Notes: generated by a model from the sequence alone, not told the origin. A stretch of 64,000 nucleotides of DNA from an uncultured bacterium (GCA_903884945.1 CAISGR010000039.1:1-64000); one strand, 5' to 3'; counted from the first letter of the stretch, positions 16,834-24,977 are shown. Translations and numbers: made by a program.

Positions 16834-17531
16834 CCGCCGGCCCCCTCACCGAAGCGTTCCATCCGATAGCCATATCCGGAAATCGACACGATCCGGAAGC
16901 CATTGTCCGGCGTCAGCCGCAATTTGGCACGAATACGCGAGACATGAACATCGAGCGTCCGGGTCGGGAGGTCGGCGACGCTGTGCCAGACGGTTTCGAG
17001 CAGATAGCCGCGCGACATTGCACGATGCAGGTTCTCGAAAAAGGTCAGCGCGAGCCGGAAGTCCTTGGCGCTCAGCGCAACCTCCTCGTCGCCGATCCAG
17101 GCCCGTTCAATCCGACGGTCGAATGTGTAGCTGCCGAACCGCACCGTCGCGTCCTGCAGCGCCTGTGGCACGGCCCGCCGCAGCACCGCTTCGACCCGCG
17201 CCACGATCACCTGTGCGCTTTCAGGTTTGATCACATAGTCGTCAGCGCCCGCATGCAACGCAGCAGCGATATCATCCTTGTCCGACCGGCTGGTGATCAT
17301 GATGATCCCGATCGCGCTCGCGGCAATCGTCCGGATCGATCGGAGCAGGTCGATTCCGGCACTGTCCGGTAAATTCCAATCGAGTAGCACCAGATCGAAG
17401 GTTTCCCGCCGCAGGGCCGCCAGCGCACTTGCCCCATCCCGGAAACCGGCACAGCCATGTCCGGCCCGCGTCAGCGCCGCGCAGGCGAAGTCGATCACCT
17501 CATCGTCATCGTCCACGACCGCGATCCGCAT
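16830..17531 (-). CDS. OmpR/PhoB-type response regulator
   Basis: The 233-residue protein has a receiver domain (acidic pocket DDDD at 7-10, phospho-acceptor Asp51 in LVLLDWNLPDS, conserved Lys in VIKP). A winged-helix DNA-binding domain follows (LDVHVSRIRAKL, then ISGYGYRM). It is the first gene of the operon and is followed, with a four-base overlap, by the LysM-FecR gene and then the CHASE2 kinase, its presumed cognate kinase. It probably activates or represses this operon and envelope genes, but targets cannot be read from the window. Confidence 0.93.
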   Translation of the reverse strand: MRIAVVDDDDEVIDFACAALTRAGHGCAGFRDGASALAALRRETFDLVLLDWNLPDSAGIDLLRSIRTIAASAIGIIMITSRSDKDDIAAALHAGADDYVIKPESAQVIVARVEAVLRRAVPQALQDATVRFGSYTFDRRIERAWIGDEEVALSAKDFRLALTFFENLHRAMSRGYLLETVWHSVADLPTRTLDVHVSRIRAKLRLTPDNGFRIVSISGYGYRMERFGEGAGG

Positions 17532-17609
17532 CGACCAACCCTACAATCAAAGCGTCGCACGTGAAACTCGTAACGCAGCCGTCTTCAACCCCGGCAAGCC
17601 GTCCAGGCT

Positions 17610-17915
17610 TCAGACGCCCAGGCTCGAGACGGTCAGGAGCACGCGATCACCGGAGAACGCACGCCTGGCAATCAGCCGCAGCGCGGCGAATTCGAGGTGA
17701 TGCGCATGACGCACCAGCGCCCGTTCGACATCGGCACGCGTAGCGCCGGGCCGACCGGCAAGCGCCTCCAGCGTCTCCCAGTCCACCTCGACCTGCCACT
17801 CGCGGCGATCCGCGGTCCGCAAGGGAAAGACGAGCGGCTTACCCTCCAGCACGACAAAATGCTCCACCGCATCGCCCTTCGGCTTGCCGTGATCGTCTTC
17901 GTCCGGGCCCGTCAT
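17610..17915 (-). CDS. Small DUF1488-like protein
   Basis: A 101-residue soluble protein from the ATG at 17915 (MTGPDEDDHGKPKGDAVEHF). A longer frame to 18062 lacks a plausible start context. The pattern of a beta-rich N-terminal half (FVVLEGKPLVFPLRTADRRE) and a helical end (RHAHHLEFAALRLIARRAFS) followed by VLLTVSSL resembles DUF1488 proteins, whose function is unknown. It stands alone, 78 bases after the response regulator start. A TATACC with a nearby GGAGAG lies directly upstream on the minus strand and may be its promoter and ribosome site. Confidence 0.6.
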   Translation of the reverse strand: MTGPDEDDHGKPKGDAVEHFVVLEGKPLVFPLRTADRREWQVEVDWETLEALAGRPGATRADVERALVRHAHHLEFAALRLIARRAFSGDRVLLTVSSLGV

Positions 17916-18242
17916 GTCGGCTGTCGCTCTCCAAGGTATAATGTGCCGGATCCAGGACGTGCGACCAGCCCGCATGGCCGTCGGCCGTGAAGCGATGTCA
18001 GCCGGCTGTTCAGGGCGCGTTTCCATGCGCCGACAGCTACCAGCCCCTGCCGCGAGCAACAATCAAAGCGGATGTAAACTGTTGTAACATAGCGGCTTCT
18101 TGCGTTGTTGCAGACCCTTTTCACAGCGTATCAGGCGGCCGGGACCGCAGCTGGATCGTCGGCCCCGATGCCTGGCGACATGATCGCCGGGTCGGCCGCC
18201 GCGGCCTTGTCAACACGATCACGCAGGGCTCCGGAGCTGCCG
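17916..18242. other. 327-base divergent intergenic region
   Basis: This lies between the DUF1488-like gene and the glycosyltransferase gene. It probably holds two divergent promoters (TATACC on the minus strand near 17936; TTGTAACAT on the plus strand near 18082). The open frame of the glycosyltransferase extends upstream to a TTG at 18105, but the added residues do not resemble the family. I see no RNA gene or repeat in it. Confidence 0.4.
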
Positions 18243-19469
18243 ATGGGTGACATGCTTTTTCTCGCGCATTGCGTGCCGTTCGCGACCGGCAATGGCGACG
18301 AGAGCCGCGGCTTCCACGTCTTGAAACATCTCGCCGCCCGAAAGAGGATCCATCTGATCGCCTTTGCGGACGATCCGGGCGACCTGAAGCGCAAACAGGC
18401 GCTGACGAGCCTGACCGCGAGCCGATCGATCATCTGGCGACCCAAGCCGGGCCTCGGCACCCTGTTGCGCGCCTTTGTCACCGGGCGGCCGGCCCATCTT
18501 GCGGCGCTCGACGATGCCCTGATGCGTCAGACGGTGAAGCAGGCGCTCGGCCAGCGCGCCATCGACACCGTCTATCTCCTTTCGAGCGGGATGGCTCAAT
18601 ATCTCCCCCAGCGCGCCCAGCACCACGTGATGATCGACCTGATCGAGCCTGCCTCGACCCGCTCTCAGGCGGTTGCGCGAACGGGCGCCGGGCCGGCGCG
18701 CCTCTGGGCAGCACGCGAGGCTCGCCTCCTCCGGCGGCATGAGCGCATGGTCATCCGGCGCGCGGACGCCAGCCTGGTTGCCAGCGATGGCGATGCCCTG
18801 TCGCTCCGCGACGACGCGGATGGCCGGGTCCGCGTGCTCGAGAACGGGATCGATACCGACCATTACGACCCGAAAGCCGCTTACCGGCAGCTCGAACCCA
18901 CCGGGATGCTGATCATCTTCGCCGGCCAGGCCGGGGGGGAGCGCGACATTGCGGCGGCATCCCGCTTTGCCGATACCGTTCTTCCCCATATCCGCGCGCG
19001 CTATCCGGATGCGCGCCTTGCGATACTCGGCCGCACGCTCAGCAAGGCGGCGACCGCGCTCGCCCGTCGCCACGACGGGGTCATGGTCGTCGGCGAGGTC
19101 GCGGACCGGCGGCCATGGCTCGCGGCAGCTTCGGTCGTGGTCGGGCCCGAAATCGTGGCGGGCAGCCTGCGCAATGGCCTGCTCGAAGCGATGGCGATGG
19201 GCCGACCCGTCGTCGCCTCGCGGGCGGCATCGGACCAGATCGACCATGCCGGCACGATTCGTACCGCCGACAGCGTCGGCGAGTTTGCGGACGAGGTGCT
19301 ATGGGCGCTTGCGCATCCCGCCGAAGCTGCCGAGCTCGGAGAGGCTGCCAGAAAGAGAGTGACCTGGCGTTACCATTGGGAAAGCTGCCTGGGAGCCCTC
19401 GACCCGTTGCTGCGGTGGCAGCCCCGCGATGCGGCCGCGTCCGACGCGGGCAACGCAGCTCACGGCTGA
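18243..19469 (+). CDS. GT4 glycosyltransferase, TIGR03087 (PEP-CTERM/XrtA-associated) type
   Basis: The 408-residue protein opens with the subfamily signature (MGDMLFLAHCVPFATGNGDE, SRGFHVLKHLAARKRIHLIA, FADDPGD) that matches sugar transferases associated with the XrtA exosortase and exopolysaccharide loci. The GT-B C-terminal half has NGIDTDHYDP, FAGQAGGERDIAAA and the nucleotide-sugar binding stretch SLRNGLLEAMAMGRPVVASR. The ATG at 18243 is preferred: it has GGAG upstream and puts the conserved block at the N-terminus. No exosortase or polysaccharide genes lie beside it here, so it is isolated from its usual locus or acts on a different glycan. Confidence 0.82.
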   Translation: MGDMLFLAHCVPFATGNGDESRGFHVLKHLAARKRIHLIAFADDPGDLKRKQALTSLTASRSIIWRPKPGLGTLLRAFVTGRPAHLAALDDALMRQTVKQALGQRAIDTVYLLSSGMAQYLPQRAQHHVMIDLIEPASTRSQAVARTGAGPARLWAAREARLLRRHERMVIRRADASLVASDGDALSLRDDADGRVRVLENGIDTDHYDPKAAYRQLEPTGMLIIFAGQAGGERDIAAASRFADTVLPHIRARYPDARLAILGRTLSKAATALARRHDGVMVVGEVADRRPWLAAASVVVGPEIVAGSLRNGLLEAMAMGRPVVASRAASDQIDHAGTIRTADSVGEFADEVLWALAHPAEAAELGEAARKRVTWRYHWESCLGALDPLLRWQPRDAAASDAGNAAHG

Positions 19470-19474
19470 AACTC

Positions 19475-19549
19475 TGGCTGGGGCGGCAGGGTTCGAACCT
19501 GCGAATGGCGGCATCAAAAGCCGCTGCCTTACCACTTGGCGACGCCCCA
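19475..19549 (-). tRNA. tRNA-Gln (anticodon TTG)
   Basis: The reverse complement folds as a complete cloverleaf. The acceptor arm is TGGGGCG/CGCCCCA. The D arm has GCCAAGTGGTAAGGC. The anticodon stem is GCGGC/GCCGC with loop TTTTGAT (anticodon TTG). The T arm is GCAGG-TTCGAAC-CCTGC. The discriminator G and a genomically encoded CCA are present. This is 75 bases including CCA and matches bacterial glutamine tRNA. It begins five bases after the glycosyltransferase stop codon, on the opposite strand. Confidence 0.96.
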
Positions 19550-19641
19550 GCAGGAGATCGATCGAGACAATGCCTCGACCAGCACCCCGGAGCGCAGCCC
19601 TTTAGGGACCGCGCTCGATTCCCGCAACGGCCGTGATCGGC

Positions 19642-20760
19642 TTAGTCGAGCCGATCCAGCCAGCCGTGCGAATCCGGCGCCTTGCCGCGCTGGATATCGG
19701 TGAGAGCGCCCAGCATCCGAAGCGTCGTCTGGCCGGGACCACCGCCGCCGATCGTGAAATTGCCGCTGCGCATCTTCATCTCGCCGATCGGCGCAACCAC
19801 CGCCGCCGTGCCGCAGGCGAACGCTTCGCGCAGGCGGCCGCTTTCAGCATCGGCGCGGCACTGATCGATCGCATAGGGCTCTTCGCGCACGGTCAGCCCC
19901 ATGTCCTTCGCCAGCGTCAGGATCGAATCGCGCGTAATCCCCGGCAGGATCGTTCCGGTCAGCGGCGGCGTGGCGAGCGTGCCGTCGTCGAACACGAAGA
20001 AGATGTTCATGCCGCCCAGTTCCTCGATCCAGCGACGTTCGGCAGCGTCGAGGAACAGCACCTGGTCGCAGCCCTGGCGAATCGCCTCGGCCTGGGCGAC
20101 CAGGCTGGACGCATAATTGCCGCCGCACTTGGCGGCACCCGTGCCGCCCGGCGCCGCCCGGGTGTAATCCTGCGATACCCACAGCGAGACCGCAGGCGCA
20201 CCACCCTTGAAATAGGCACCAACCGAGGAGGCGATCACCGCATAGATATATTCGGCCGAGGGCTTCACCCCCAGGAACACCTCGCTCGCGATCATGAACG
20301 GGCGAAGATACAGCGAGCCGCCCTCCGCCGAGGGAATCCAGTCGCTGTCGGTGCGGACCAGCAGGCGAATCGATTCGAGGAAGAGTTCCTCGGGCAGCTG
20401 CGCCATCGCCATCCGCTCCGCCGAGCTGCGGAAGCGCCGCGCATTAGCCTCGGGGCGGAACAGCGCCGTGCCACCATCAGCGAGGCGATACGCCTTCATC
20501 CCCTCAAAGATTTCCTGCGCATAATGCAGCACCGCGGAGGAGGCATCCATCTGGAAAGGCGCGCGCGGCTCGATCCGCGCGTCATGCCACCCTTCGCTAT
20601 CACTGTAGCGAATGGTCACCATGTGGTCGGTGAAGACGCGCCCGAATCCCGGGTTCTCGAGCAGGCGCACGCGCTCGTTCACGTCAACCGGCGCTGGGTG
20701 CGAATGCCGGGTGAAGGTCAGGCCGTGGCCCTTGCTCCCGTCGCTGGTTTTGTCGAGCAT
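19642..20760 (-). CDS. ilvE: Branched-chain amino acid aminotransferase
   Basis: IlvE is a PLP-dependent fold IV transaminase that makes leucine, isoleucine and valine from their 2-oxo acids with glutamate. The 372-residue product has the family blocks LHYAQEIFEGMKAYR and LFRPEANARRF. The PLP lysine is at about 211 (GTGAAKCGGNYASSL), followed by EELGGMNIFFVF and GTAAVVAPIG. The start is the ATG at 20760 (MLDKTSDGSKGHGLTF); a longer frame to 20820 is not family-like. It is divergent from a MarR-type gene across 71 bases, so the regulator may act on the shared promoter region. Confidence 0.95.
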   Translation of the reverse strand: MLDKTSDGSKGHGLTFTRHSHPAPVDVNERVRLLENPGFGRVFTDHMVTIRYSDSEGWHDARIEPRAPFQMDASSAVLHYAQEIFEGMKAYRLADGGTALFRPEANARRFRSSAERMAMAQLPEELFLESIRLLVRTDSDWIPSAEGGSLYLRPFMIASEVFLGVKPSAEYIYAVIASSVGAYFKGGAPAVSLWVSQDYTRAAPGGTGAAKCGGNYASSLVAQAEAIRQGCDQVLFLDAAERRWIEELGGMNIFFVFDDGTLATPPLTGTILPGITRDSILTLAKDMGLTVREEPYAIDQCRADAESGRLREAFACGTAAVVAPIGEMKMRSGNFTIGGGGPGQTTLRMLGALTDIQRGKAPDSHGWLDRLD

Positions 20761-20831
20761 CGATCCATTCTTACATTTTGATACAATTGGGGGCTTGCGG
20801 CCTAGTACGGAAGCCGCCAAATCGGGTCAAC

Positions 20832-21320
20832 ATGGCAGCCCCGTCAACGTCCGCTTCACCGCTGTTCCTGCGGGAGCCCGAGCTTCGCCGCGGTATGGAA
20901 CTCTTGTATTTTGGCAACAGCCATTTCACGCGCGCGATCGATCGCGGTCTCGCGTCGCGTGGGCTGGGCCGGGCGCACCACCGTGCGCTCTATTTCATCG
21001 CCCGGTCGCCCGACATGACCGTCAGCGATCTGCTTGCCCTTCTTGCGATCACCAAACAGTCGCTCGGCCGCGTGCTGACCGAGTTGAGCGAGCGCGGCCT
21101 GGTCGAAACGCGGCCCGGCGAACGCGATCGGCGGCAGCGGCTGCTGCGCCTGACGGAGGCGGGCAAGGCATTCGAGAACGAACTGTTCGAGGCGCTGCGC
21201 GAGCGGCTGTCGGCCGCCTATGCCAGCGCCGGCCAGGCTGCGGTCAGCGGCTTCTGGGCCGTGCTCGAAGGCCTCATCCCGGCCGACGAGCGCCGCCGGA
21301 TCGAGGGCTTGCGGGACTAG
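20832..21320 (+). CDS. MarR-family transcriptional regulator
   Basis: The 162-residue protein has the MarR winged helix: RAHHRALYFIARSPDMTVSD, LLALLAITKQSLGRVLTELS, then the wing GLVETRPGERDRRQRLLRLT. The start is the ATG at 20832 (MAAPSTSASPLF). It is divergent from ilvE, a pairing I associate with PetP-type MarR regulators in alphaproteobacteria. MarR proteins usually repress their own divergent promoter region until a small ligand binds. The intergenic region has AT-rich promoter-like sequence (TACATT, TACAATT near 20770) but no clear palindrome. Confidence 0.9.
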   Translation: MAAPSTSASPLFLREPELRRGMELLYFGNSHFTRAIDRGLASRGLGRAHHRALYFIARSPDMTVSDLLALLAITKQSLGRVLTELSERGLVETRPGERDRRQRLLRLTEAGKAFENELFEALRERLSAAYASAGQAAVSGFWAVLEGLIPADERRRIEGLRD

Positions 21321-21348
21321 GCCTCCGCCGGCGCCGATCTTACGGGCC

Positions 21349-23124
21349 TCAAAGCCGCTTCAGATATTCCAGCAAAGCCAGCTTCTGCTGCGGGCTGAGC
21401 GTCGTCCCGTAATTGTGGCCGCAATGGCTGTTGCCTGAATTCCGATCGTCGCATTTGGTCGTGGTTCGCGTCCCGTGCCATCCCGGCTGGATGGTGGCGA
21501 GGCCGAGATTGGCCACGTCATAGGCTGGCCCGACCTGGAAGGAATCCAGCCGTTCGCCGTCCGGCGTCAGCAACTGTGCGAGGCTCGCGACCGATCCATT
21601 ATGGAGATAGGGTGCCGCGGCCCAGATGCCGTGGATCATCCGCGATTCATAGGCGGGCGCGTCGGTCTTCGCCTTCTCCTCCGGCCGATCGGGAAACGCG
21701 TCGTCCAGCGCCTGCTTCACGCCGTCGGACGGAACCCGGCGGCTGCCTGCCGCCATCGCCTGCGGACCGCCGAAAACGGCCGGAACCCATGCGCCGCTCT
21801 GGAGAATCGCACCACCCACCGACAGGCTCAGCAGGCTGAACGAGCGCTCCCGGGCCTTCAGCGGCTTGGTCAGGAAGGGAATCCACGCGCCCTCCAGCAC
21901 CCCGGTCTCCGAGGTGCGGTTCAGGATGTCGTGTTCGCGCGAATCGGAGCCGACGTCCTGGACCGGGGTATCCCAGGTCGGCTGACCCGGAAACGCCTTG
22001 GGGCCGGGCTTCTCGCTATGGCAGTCGATACAGCCACCGTCCGTGCTGTGCTCGGGCGTGGTGTGCATTTCATAGACGAGCTTGCCCTGCGCGGCCAGGT
22101 TCGGGTCATAGCCCCAGGCGTCCGGCCATTTCGGCGGGCCCATCTGCTTCACCAGGTCTTCCAGCTTCAGCAGCCCGTCGAAATTGATCGAGCTGTCATG
22201 GAGGAAATCGCGGAAGAAGAGATGCGTGAGCGATTTTGTCGGGTGGAAGCTGCCGAAGACGCCGATCACCTCGCCGGTATTGCGCGTCAGGCCGAAGATA
22301 TTGCTGCCATTCGGCGCAAAGCCGGGCCACTGGGTCTTGCTCTGCTTCGGCGCGTCCCAGAGGAACGGATAGCGCACCGGCGCATCGGCCGGCTGGATAT
22401 TGGCCTTGATCACATAGCTTGGCGGCTTGCCGAGATCGAGCCCGGTCAGCCGGTCGAAGATCATGCTGACCGCGTCGAGCCGGCCAATGCCCCAATAATC
22501 GACAGGATAGGCCCCCGCCTTCAGCGCGCCCTCGCGGGCGCACCAGGTGGCGATCGCGGCCCGCAACGCCGCGATCTGCTGGAGCGATGGCTTCGGCCCG
22601 AGCACGTCGCCGGCGAACCTGGTGAAGGCTATCGGATTGGCGCGCACGCGCTCCACGGCCGCCACCAGATCCGTCAGCAGGCCGTAGAAATCGACGATCG
22701 CCGGGCCGCCGTCCACGCGATATTGCTGGGTACCGACAACGAGCTGCCGCGTGTGACAGGCCGCACACGTCATGCCGGCCATTTCCTGGCCGGCCGGACC
22801 GGCCTTGGTGAAACCGATCGGCAGATCGCTGTCCGGGTTCGGCAGATAACCATAGCGGGCGAGCTTGTCGAAAAGGAAGGGCTTGCCATCGGCTGTCTTG
22901 AGCGCCTGAAGCCAGGCCAGCGGGATCATCTGCGAGCCCTGATCGCCGACATAGAAGGCGCTTCGGCTTGCCGCCGTCCAGGCCGCCCCCTGGTCGACAT
23001 AGGTAACGCCGCCATCCGCTGCATCGCTCTGCCCTGCCCCGGTGGCCAGCACGCCGACGGGCACGCCGAGACAGGCCATGATCGCGGCACCGGTCACGAG
23101 TCTCTTCTGCAAGGTCTTGCGCAT
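21349..23124 (-). CDS. Di-haem c-type cytochrome of the RoxA/peroxidase-like family
   Basis: The 591-residue secreted protein has a signal peptide (MRKTLQKRLVTGAAIMACLG) and two CxxCH haem-binding motifs, CAACH at about 120-124 and CIDCH at about 365-369. The C-terminal block HGIWAAAPYLHNGSVASLAQ is typical of the MauG/di-haem peroxidase and RoxA-like group. RoxA proteins are dioxygenases of polyisoprenoids, but many relatives have no assigned substrate. The length is closer to RoxA-like proteins than to short CcpA peroxidases. The ATG at 23124 is favoured because GGGGGA lies seven bases upstream; an ATG at 23130 is possible. It converges on marR and follows proC on the same strand. Confidence 0.82.
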   Translation of the reverse strand: MRKTLQKRLVTGAAIMACLGVPVGVLATGAGQSDAADGGVTYVDQGAAWTAASRSAFYVGDQGSQMIPLAWLQALKTADGKPFLFDKLARYGYLPNPDSDLPIGFTKAGPAGQEMAGMTCAACHTRQLVVGTQQYRVDGGPAIVDFYGLLTDLVAAVERVRANPIAFTRFAGDVLGPKPSLQQIAALRAAIATWCAREGALKAGAYPVDYWGIGRLDAVSMIFDRLTGLDLGKPPSYVIKANIQPADAPVRYPFLWDAPKQSKTQWPGFAPNGSNIFGLTRNTGEVIGVFGSFHPTKSLTHLFFRDFLHDSSINFDGLLKLEDLVKQMGPPKWPDAWGYDPNLAAQGKLVYEMHTTPEHSTDGGCIDCHSEKPGPKAFPGQPTWDTPVQDVGSDSREHDILNRTSETGVLEGAWIPFLTKPLKARERSFSLLSLSVGGAILQSGAWVPAVFGGPQAMAAGSRRVPSDGVKQALDDAFPDRPEEKAKTDAPAYESRMIHGIWAAAPYLHNGSVASLAQLLTPDGERLDSFQVGPAYDVANLGLATIQPGWHGTRTTTKCDDRNSGNSHCGHNYGTTLSPQQKLALLEYLKRL

Positions 23125-23252
23125 CGCCATTTCCCCCGGGGCAAAAATGCACGCAGTACCCGGGCCCGCACTCGACCGACCCGAACGGACAGCATCATGT
23201 CCGTCGGCGCCGGGCAATCGGAGTTGGAACCATTTCCGCGAGGATGGCCCGA

Positions 23253-24050
23253 TCAGCGGGCGGCGGCGGCCATTTCGGCGTTGCGACGCGTCGCGGCAGC
23301 GAGCGTCTCGCGCAGCAACGTCTTCAGGGCCTCGTCGTGATCGAGCACATTGAGTCCCTCCCGGGTCGATCCGCCCGGGCTGGCAACCCGGTCGGCCAGC
23401 ATGGCCGGGGAGACATCGGCCGCGGCGGCCAGCATCGCTGAACCTTCGACCGTCGCGATTGCCAGTCGTTGCGCCTGATCCGCAGGCAGCCCGAGCGCCG
23501 CACCACCTGCCGCGAGCGCATCGACGAAGCGATAGAGAAAGCCGGGGCCACTGCCGGCGAGCGCCGTCACGACGTCAAAGAGTGCCTCGTCCGCGATCCA
23601 TTCGACGAGACCCAGCGGCGCCATCAGGGCAGTGACCGCATCCCGCGTCGCCCCATCAGCGCTTTCGCTATGCAGGCCGACCACACCTTTGCCGATCGCA
23701 ACCGGCAAATTGGGCATGGCGCGCACGATCGTGCCGGCTGCGAAACGCCGCGCAAGGCCGGTCTGCTCCACGCCCGCAAGGATCGAAACGAGCACCGGCA
23801 CGCCGGCCAGCCGCTCGCCGAACCGCTCGGCGATCTCGTCGATCTGCTGCGGCTTCATCGCCAGCATCGCCATGTCGGGGAGCGGCCCTTCAGGCAGGCC
23901 GCGCGCCTGGCGCACCCCCGCGGGAAGCGCCCGGTCACCGCGATTGACGACATCGACATTTTCGGGAGCAACCGCGCCGGCGGCGATCCAGCGGCGCAGC
24001 ATTGCCCCGCCCATGTTCCCGCAGCCGATCAACCAGAGACGCGGCGTCAT
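23253..24050 (-). CDS. proC: Pyrroline-5-carboxylate reductase
   Basis: ProC catalyses the last step of proline synthesis, NAD(P)H-dependent reduction of 1-pyrroline-5-carboxylate. The 265-residue product has the Rossmann motif LIGCGNMGGAML at residues 7-18, VLAMKPQ-like MLAMKPQQ, VRAMPNLP and the C-terminal signature LAGSGPGFLYRFVDAL with SPGGSTREGL. Length is normal. Its start is 16 bases after the ybjN stop on the same strand, so both may be on one transcript. Confidence 0.95.
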   Translation of the reverse strand: MTPRLWLIGCGNMGGAMLRRWIAAGAVAPENVDVVNRGDRALPAGVRQARGLPEGPLPDMAMLAMKPQQIDEIAERFGERLAGVPVLVSILAGVEQTGLARRFAAGTIVRAMPNLPVAIGKGVVGLHSESADGATRDAVTALMAPLGLVEWIADEALFDVVTALAGSGPGFLYRFVDALAAGGAALGLPADQAQRLAIATVEGSAMLAAAADVSPAMLADRVASPGGSTREGLNVLDHDEALKTLLRETLAAATRRNAEMAAAAR

Positions 24051-24066
24051 CGTTCGGACGGCCGGC

Positions 24067-24567
24067 TCACGCCTCGCCCTGAGTCTCGGTCATCGCCGCC
24101 GCAAGCGCCTCCTTGGGCGTCTTGCCGCCCCAGAGCACGAACTGAAAGACCGGGTAAAAGCGTTCGCACTCGTCGATCGCCGATTCCACCAGCAATTCGG
24201 CCGCGCCGAGCGACATGGTGCCACCCTCGCCCTCGATCATCGCGGCATGGCGATAGAGCAGGATGCCGCTGGACGACCATAGCTCGAAATGACCGACCCA
24301 TAATTGCTCGTTGATCAGGCCGATCGCTTCATAGATTGCACTGCGCCGTTCGTCCGTGACCCGGATGTCCGGGAACGCCAGGAACTGAATGACGCTGTCC
24401 TCGTCGCGCCATAGCGCGCGCAGTTCATACTGGGTCCAGCTGCCCTTTACCTTGGCAATGACTTCATCGTCCTGCCGCTCATGCTCCCAGCCGTGCGCCG
24501 CGAAGTAACTTTCGAGCATGTCGATGGGTGCGGCGTCGTCGCGTTCGTAATCGGCTTCGTCGAGCAT
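24067..24567 (-). CDS. YbjN-domain protein
   Basis: The 166-residue acidic protein matches the YbjN/DUF1790 type (MLESYFAAHGWEHERQDDEV, LRALWRDEDSVIQFLAFPDI, LINEQLWVGHFELWSSSGIL). Members resemble type III secretion chaperones in fold, and their molecular role is unclear. GGGAGG lies upstream; the ATG at 24567 or the GTG at 24570 could be the start. Immediately upstream is a 28-bp palindrome (24591-24618), and proC follows 16 bases downstream. Confidence 0.88.
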   Translation of the reverse strand: MLDEADYERDDAAPIDMLESYFAAHGWEHERQDDEVIAKVKGSWTQYELRALWRDEDSVIQFLAFPDIRVTDERRSAIYEAIGLINEQLWVGHFELWSSSGILLYRHAAMIEGEGGTMSLGAAELLVESAIDECERFYPVFQFVLWGGKTPKEALAAAMTETQGEA

Positions 24568-24590
24568 CACGTCATGCCTCCCGCGTTGCC

Positions 24591-24618
24591 ATCATGACAC
24601 CAGATCTGGTGCAATGAT
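24591..24618. promoter_or_regulatory. 28-bp palindrome upstream of ybjN
   Basis: A perfect 14-bp palindrome CACCAGATCTGGTG (24598-24611) is flanked symmetrically by ATCAT (24591-24595) and ATGAT (24614-24618). Only the two bases on each side of the core break the symmetry. It ends 24 bases before the ybjN start, where a repressor site would overlap the promoter. Such length and symmetry suit a dimeric regulator. The identity of the regulator is unknown. Confidence 0.55.
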
Positions 24619-24640
24619 ACGCCGGAGCGCACAAGGCGAG

Positions 24641-24673
24641 GGTGGATAGGCCTGTAGAAAAAGCTGTGGAAAA
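24641..24673 (-). promoter_or_regulatory. Three DnaA-box-like 9-mers at 12-bp spacing
   Basis: Read on the minus strand, the 9-mers are TTTTCCACA (24665-24673), TTTTCTACA (24653-24661) and CTATCCACC (24641-24649). The first fits the DnaA consensus TTWTNCACA exactly, the second has one mismatch and the third two. All are in the same orientation and repeat every 12 bp. They fill the space between the UbiK-like stop and the ybjN palindrome. A DnaA-controlled promoter or a titration site is possible. There is no other evidence for a replication origin here. Confidence 0.4.
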
Positions 24674-24678
24674 GATCG

Positions 24679-24957
24679 TCAGACTCCCGCTTTTGGCTTC
24701 TTCGGCGCCGCCGGCTTGGCCGCCCCCTCAAGCGCATCCAGCCGTGCGCGCAGCGCATCGGCATCGTCGCGCGCCGCTGCGGCCATTGCCTTCACTGCCT
24801 CGAATTCCTCGCGGCTGACGAAGTCGAGCCCGCCGATGAATTCCTTCGCCTTGGCACGCGCGCCCTGCTCCGCCTCGCGGCCCATGCCCGCCAGCGTGCC
24901 GGCGGCGCCGTTCACGAACTTCACGAAATCGTCGAAAATCTTGTTGTCGGATTGCAT
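24679..24957 (-). CDS. UbiK-like accessory factor (BMFP domain)
   Basis: The 92-residue protein (MQSDNKIFDDFVKFVNGAAG) has an amphipathic N-terminal half and a coiled-coil C-terminal half (VSREEFEAVKAMAAAARDDA, LRARLDALE), ending in a Pro/Lys/Ala-rich tail. This layout matches the BMFP/UbiK family, which promotes membrane-associated ubiquinone synthesis and has membrane-fusogenic activity in vitro. The ATG at 24957 is preferred over an upstream one that adds five residues. It lies 20 bases after the tspO stop. Confidence 0.8.
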   Translation of the reverse strand: MQSDNKIFDDFVKFVNGAAGTLAGMGREAEQGARAKAKEFIGGLDFVSREEFEAVKAMAAAARDDADALRARLDALEGAAKPAAPKKPKAGV

Positions 24958-24977
24958 CGGATGATCCCGCAAATTGC

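Noticed and set aside
24641..24673. Chromosomal replication origin
   Set aside because: Only one of the three DnaA-like words fits the consensus exactly, no AT-rich unwinding region is seen, and the usual origin neighbours are absent.
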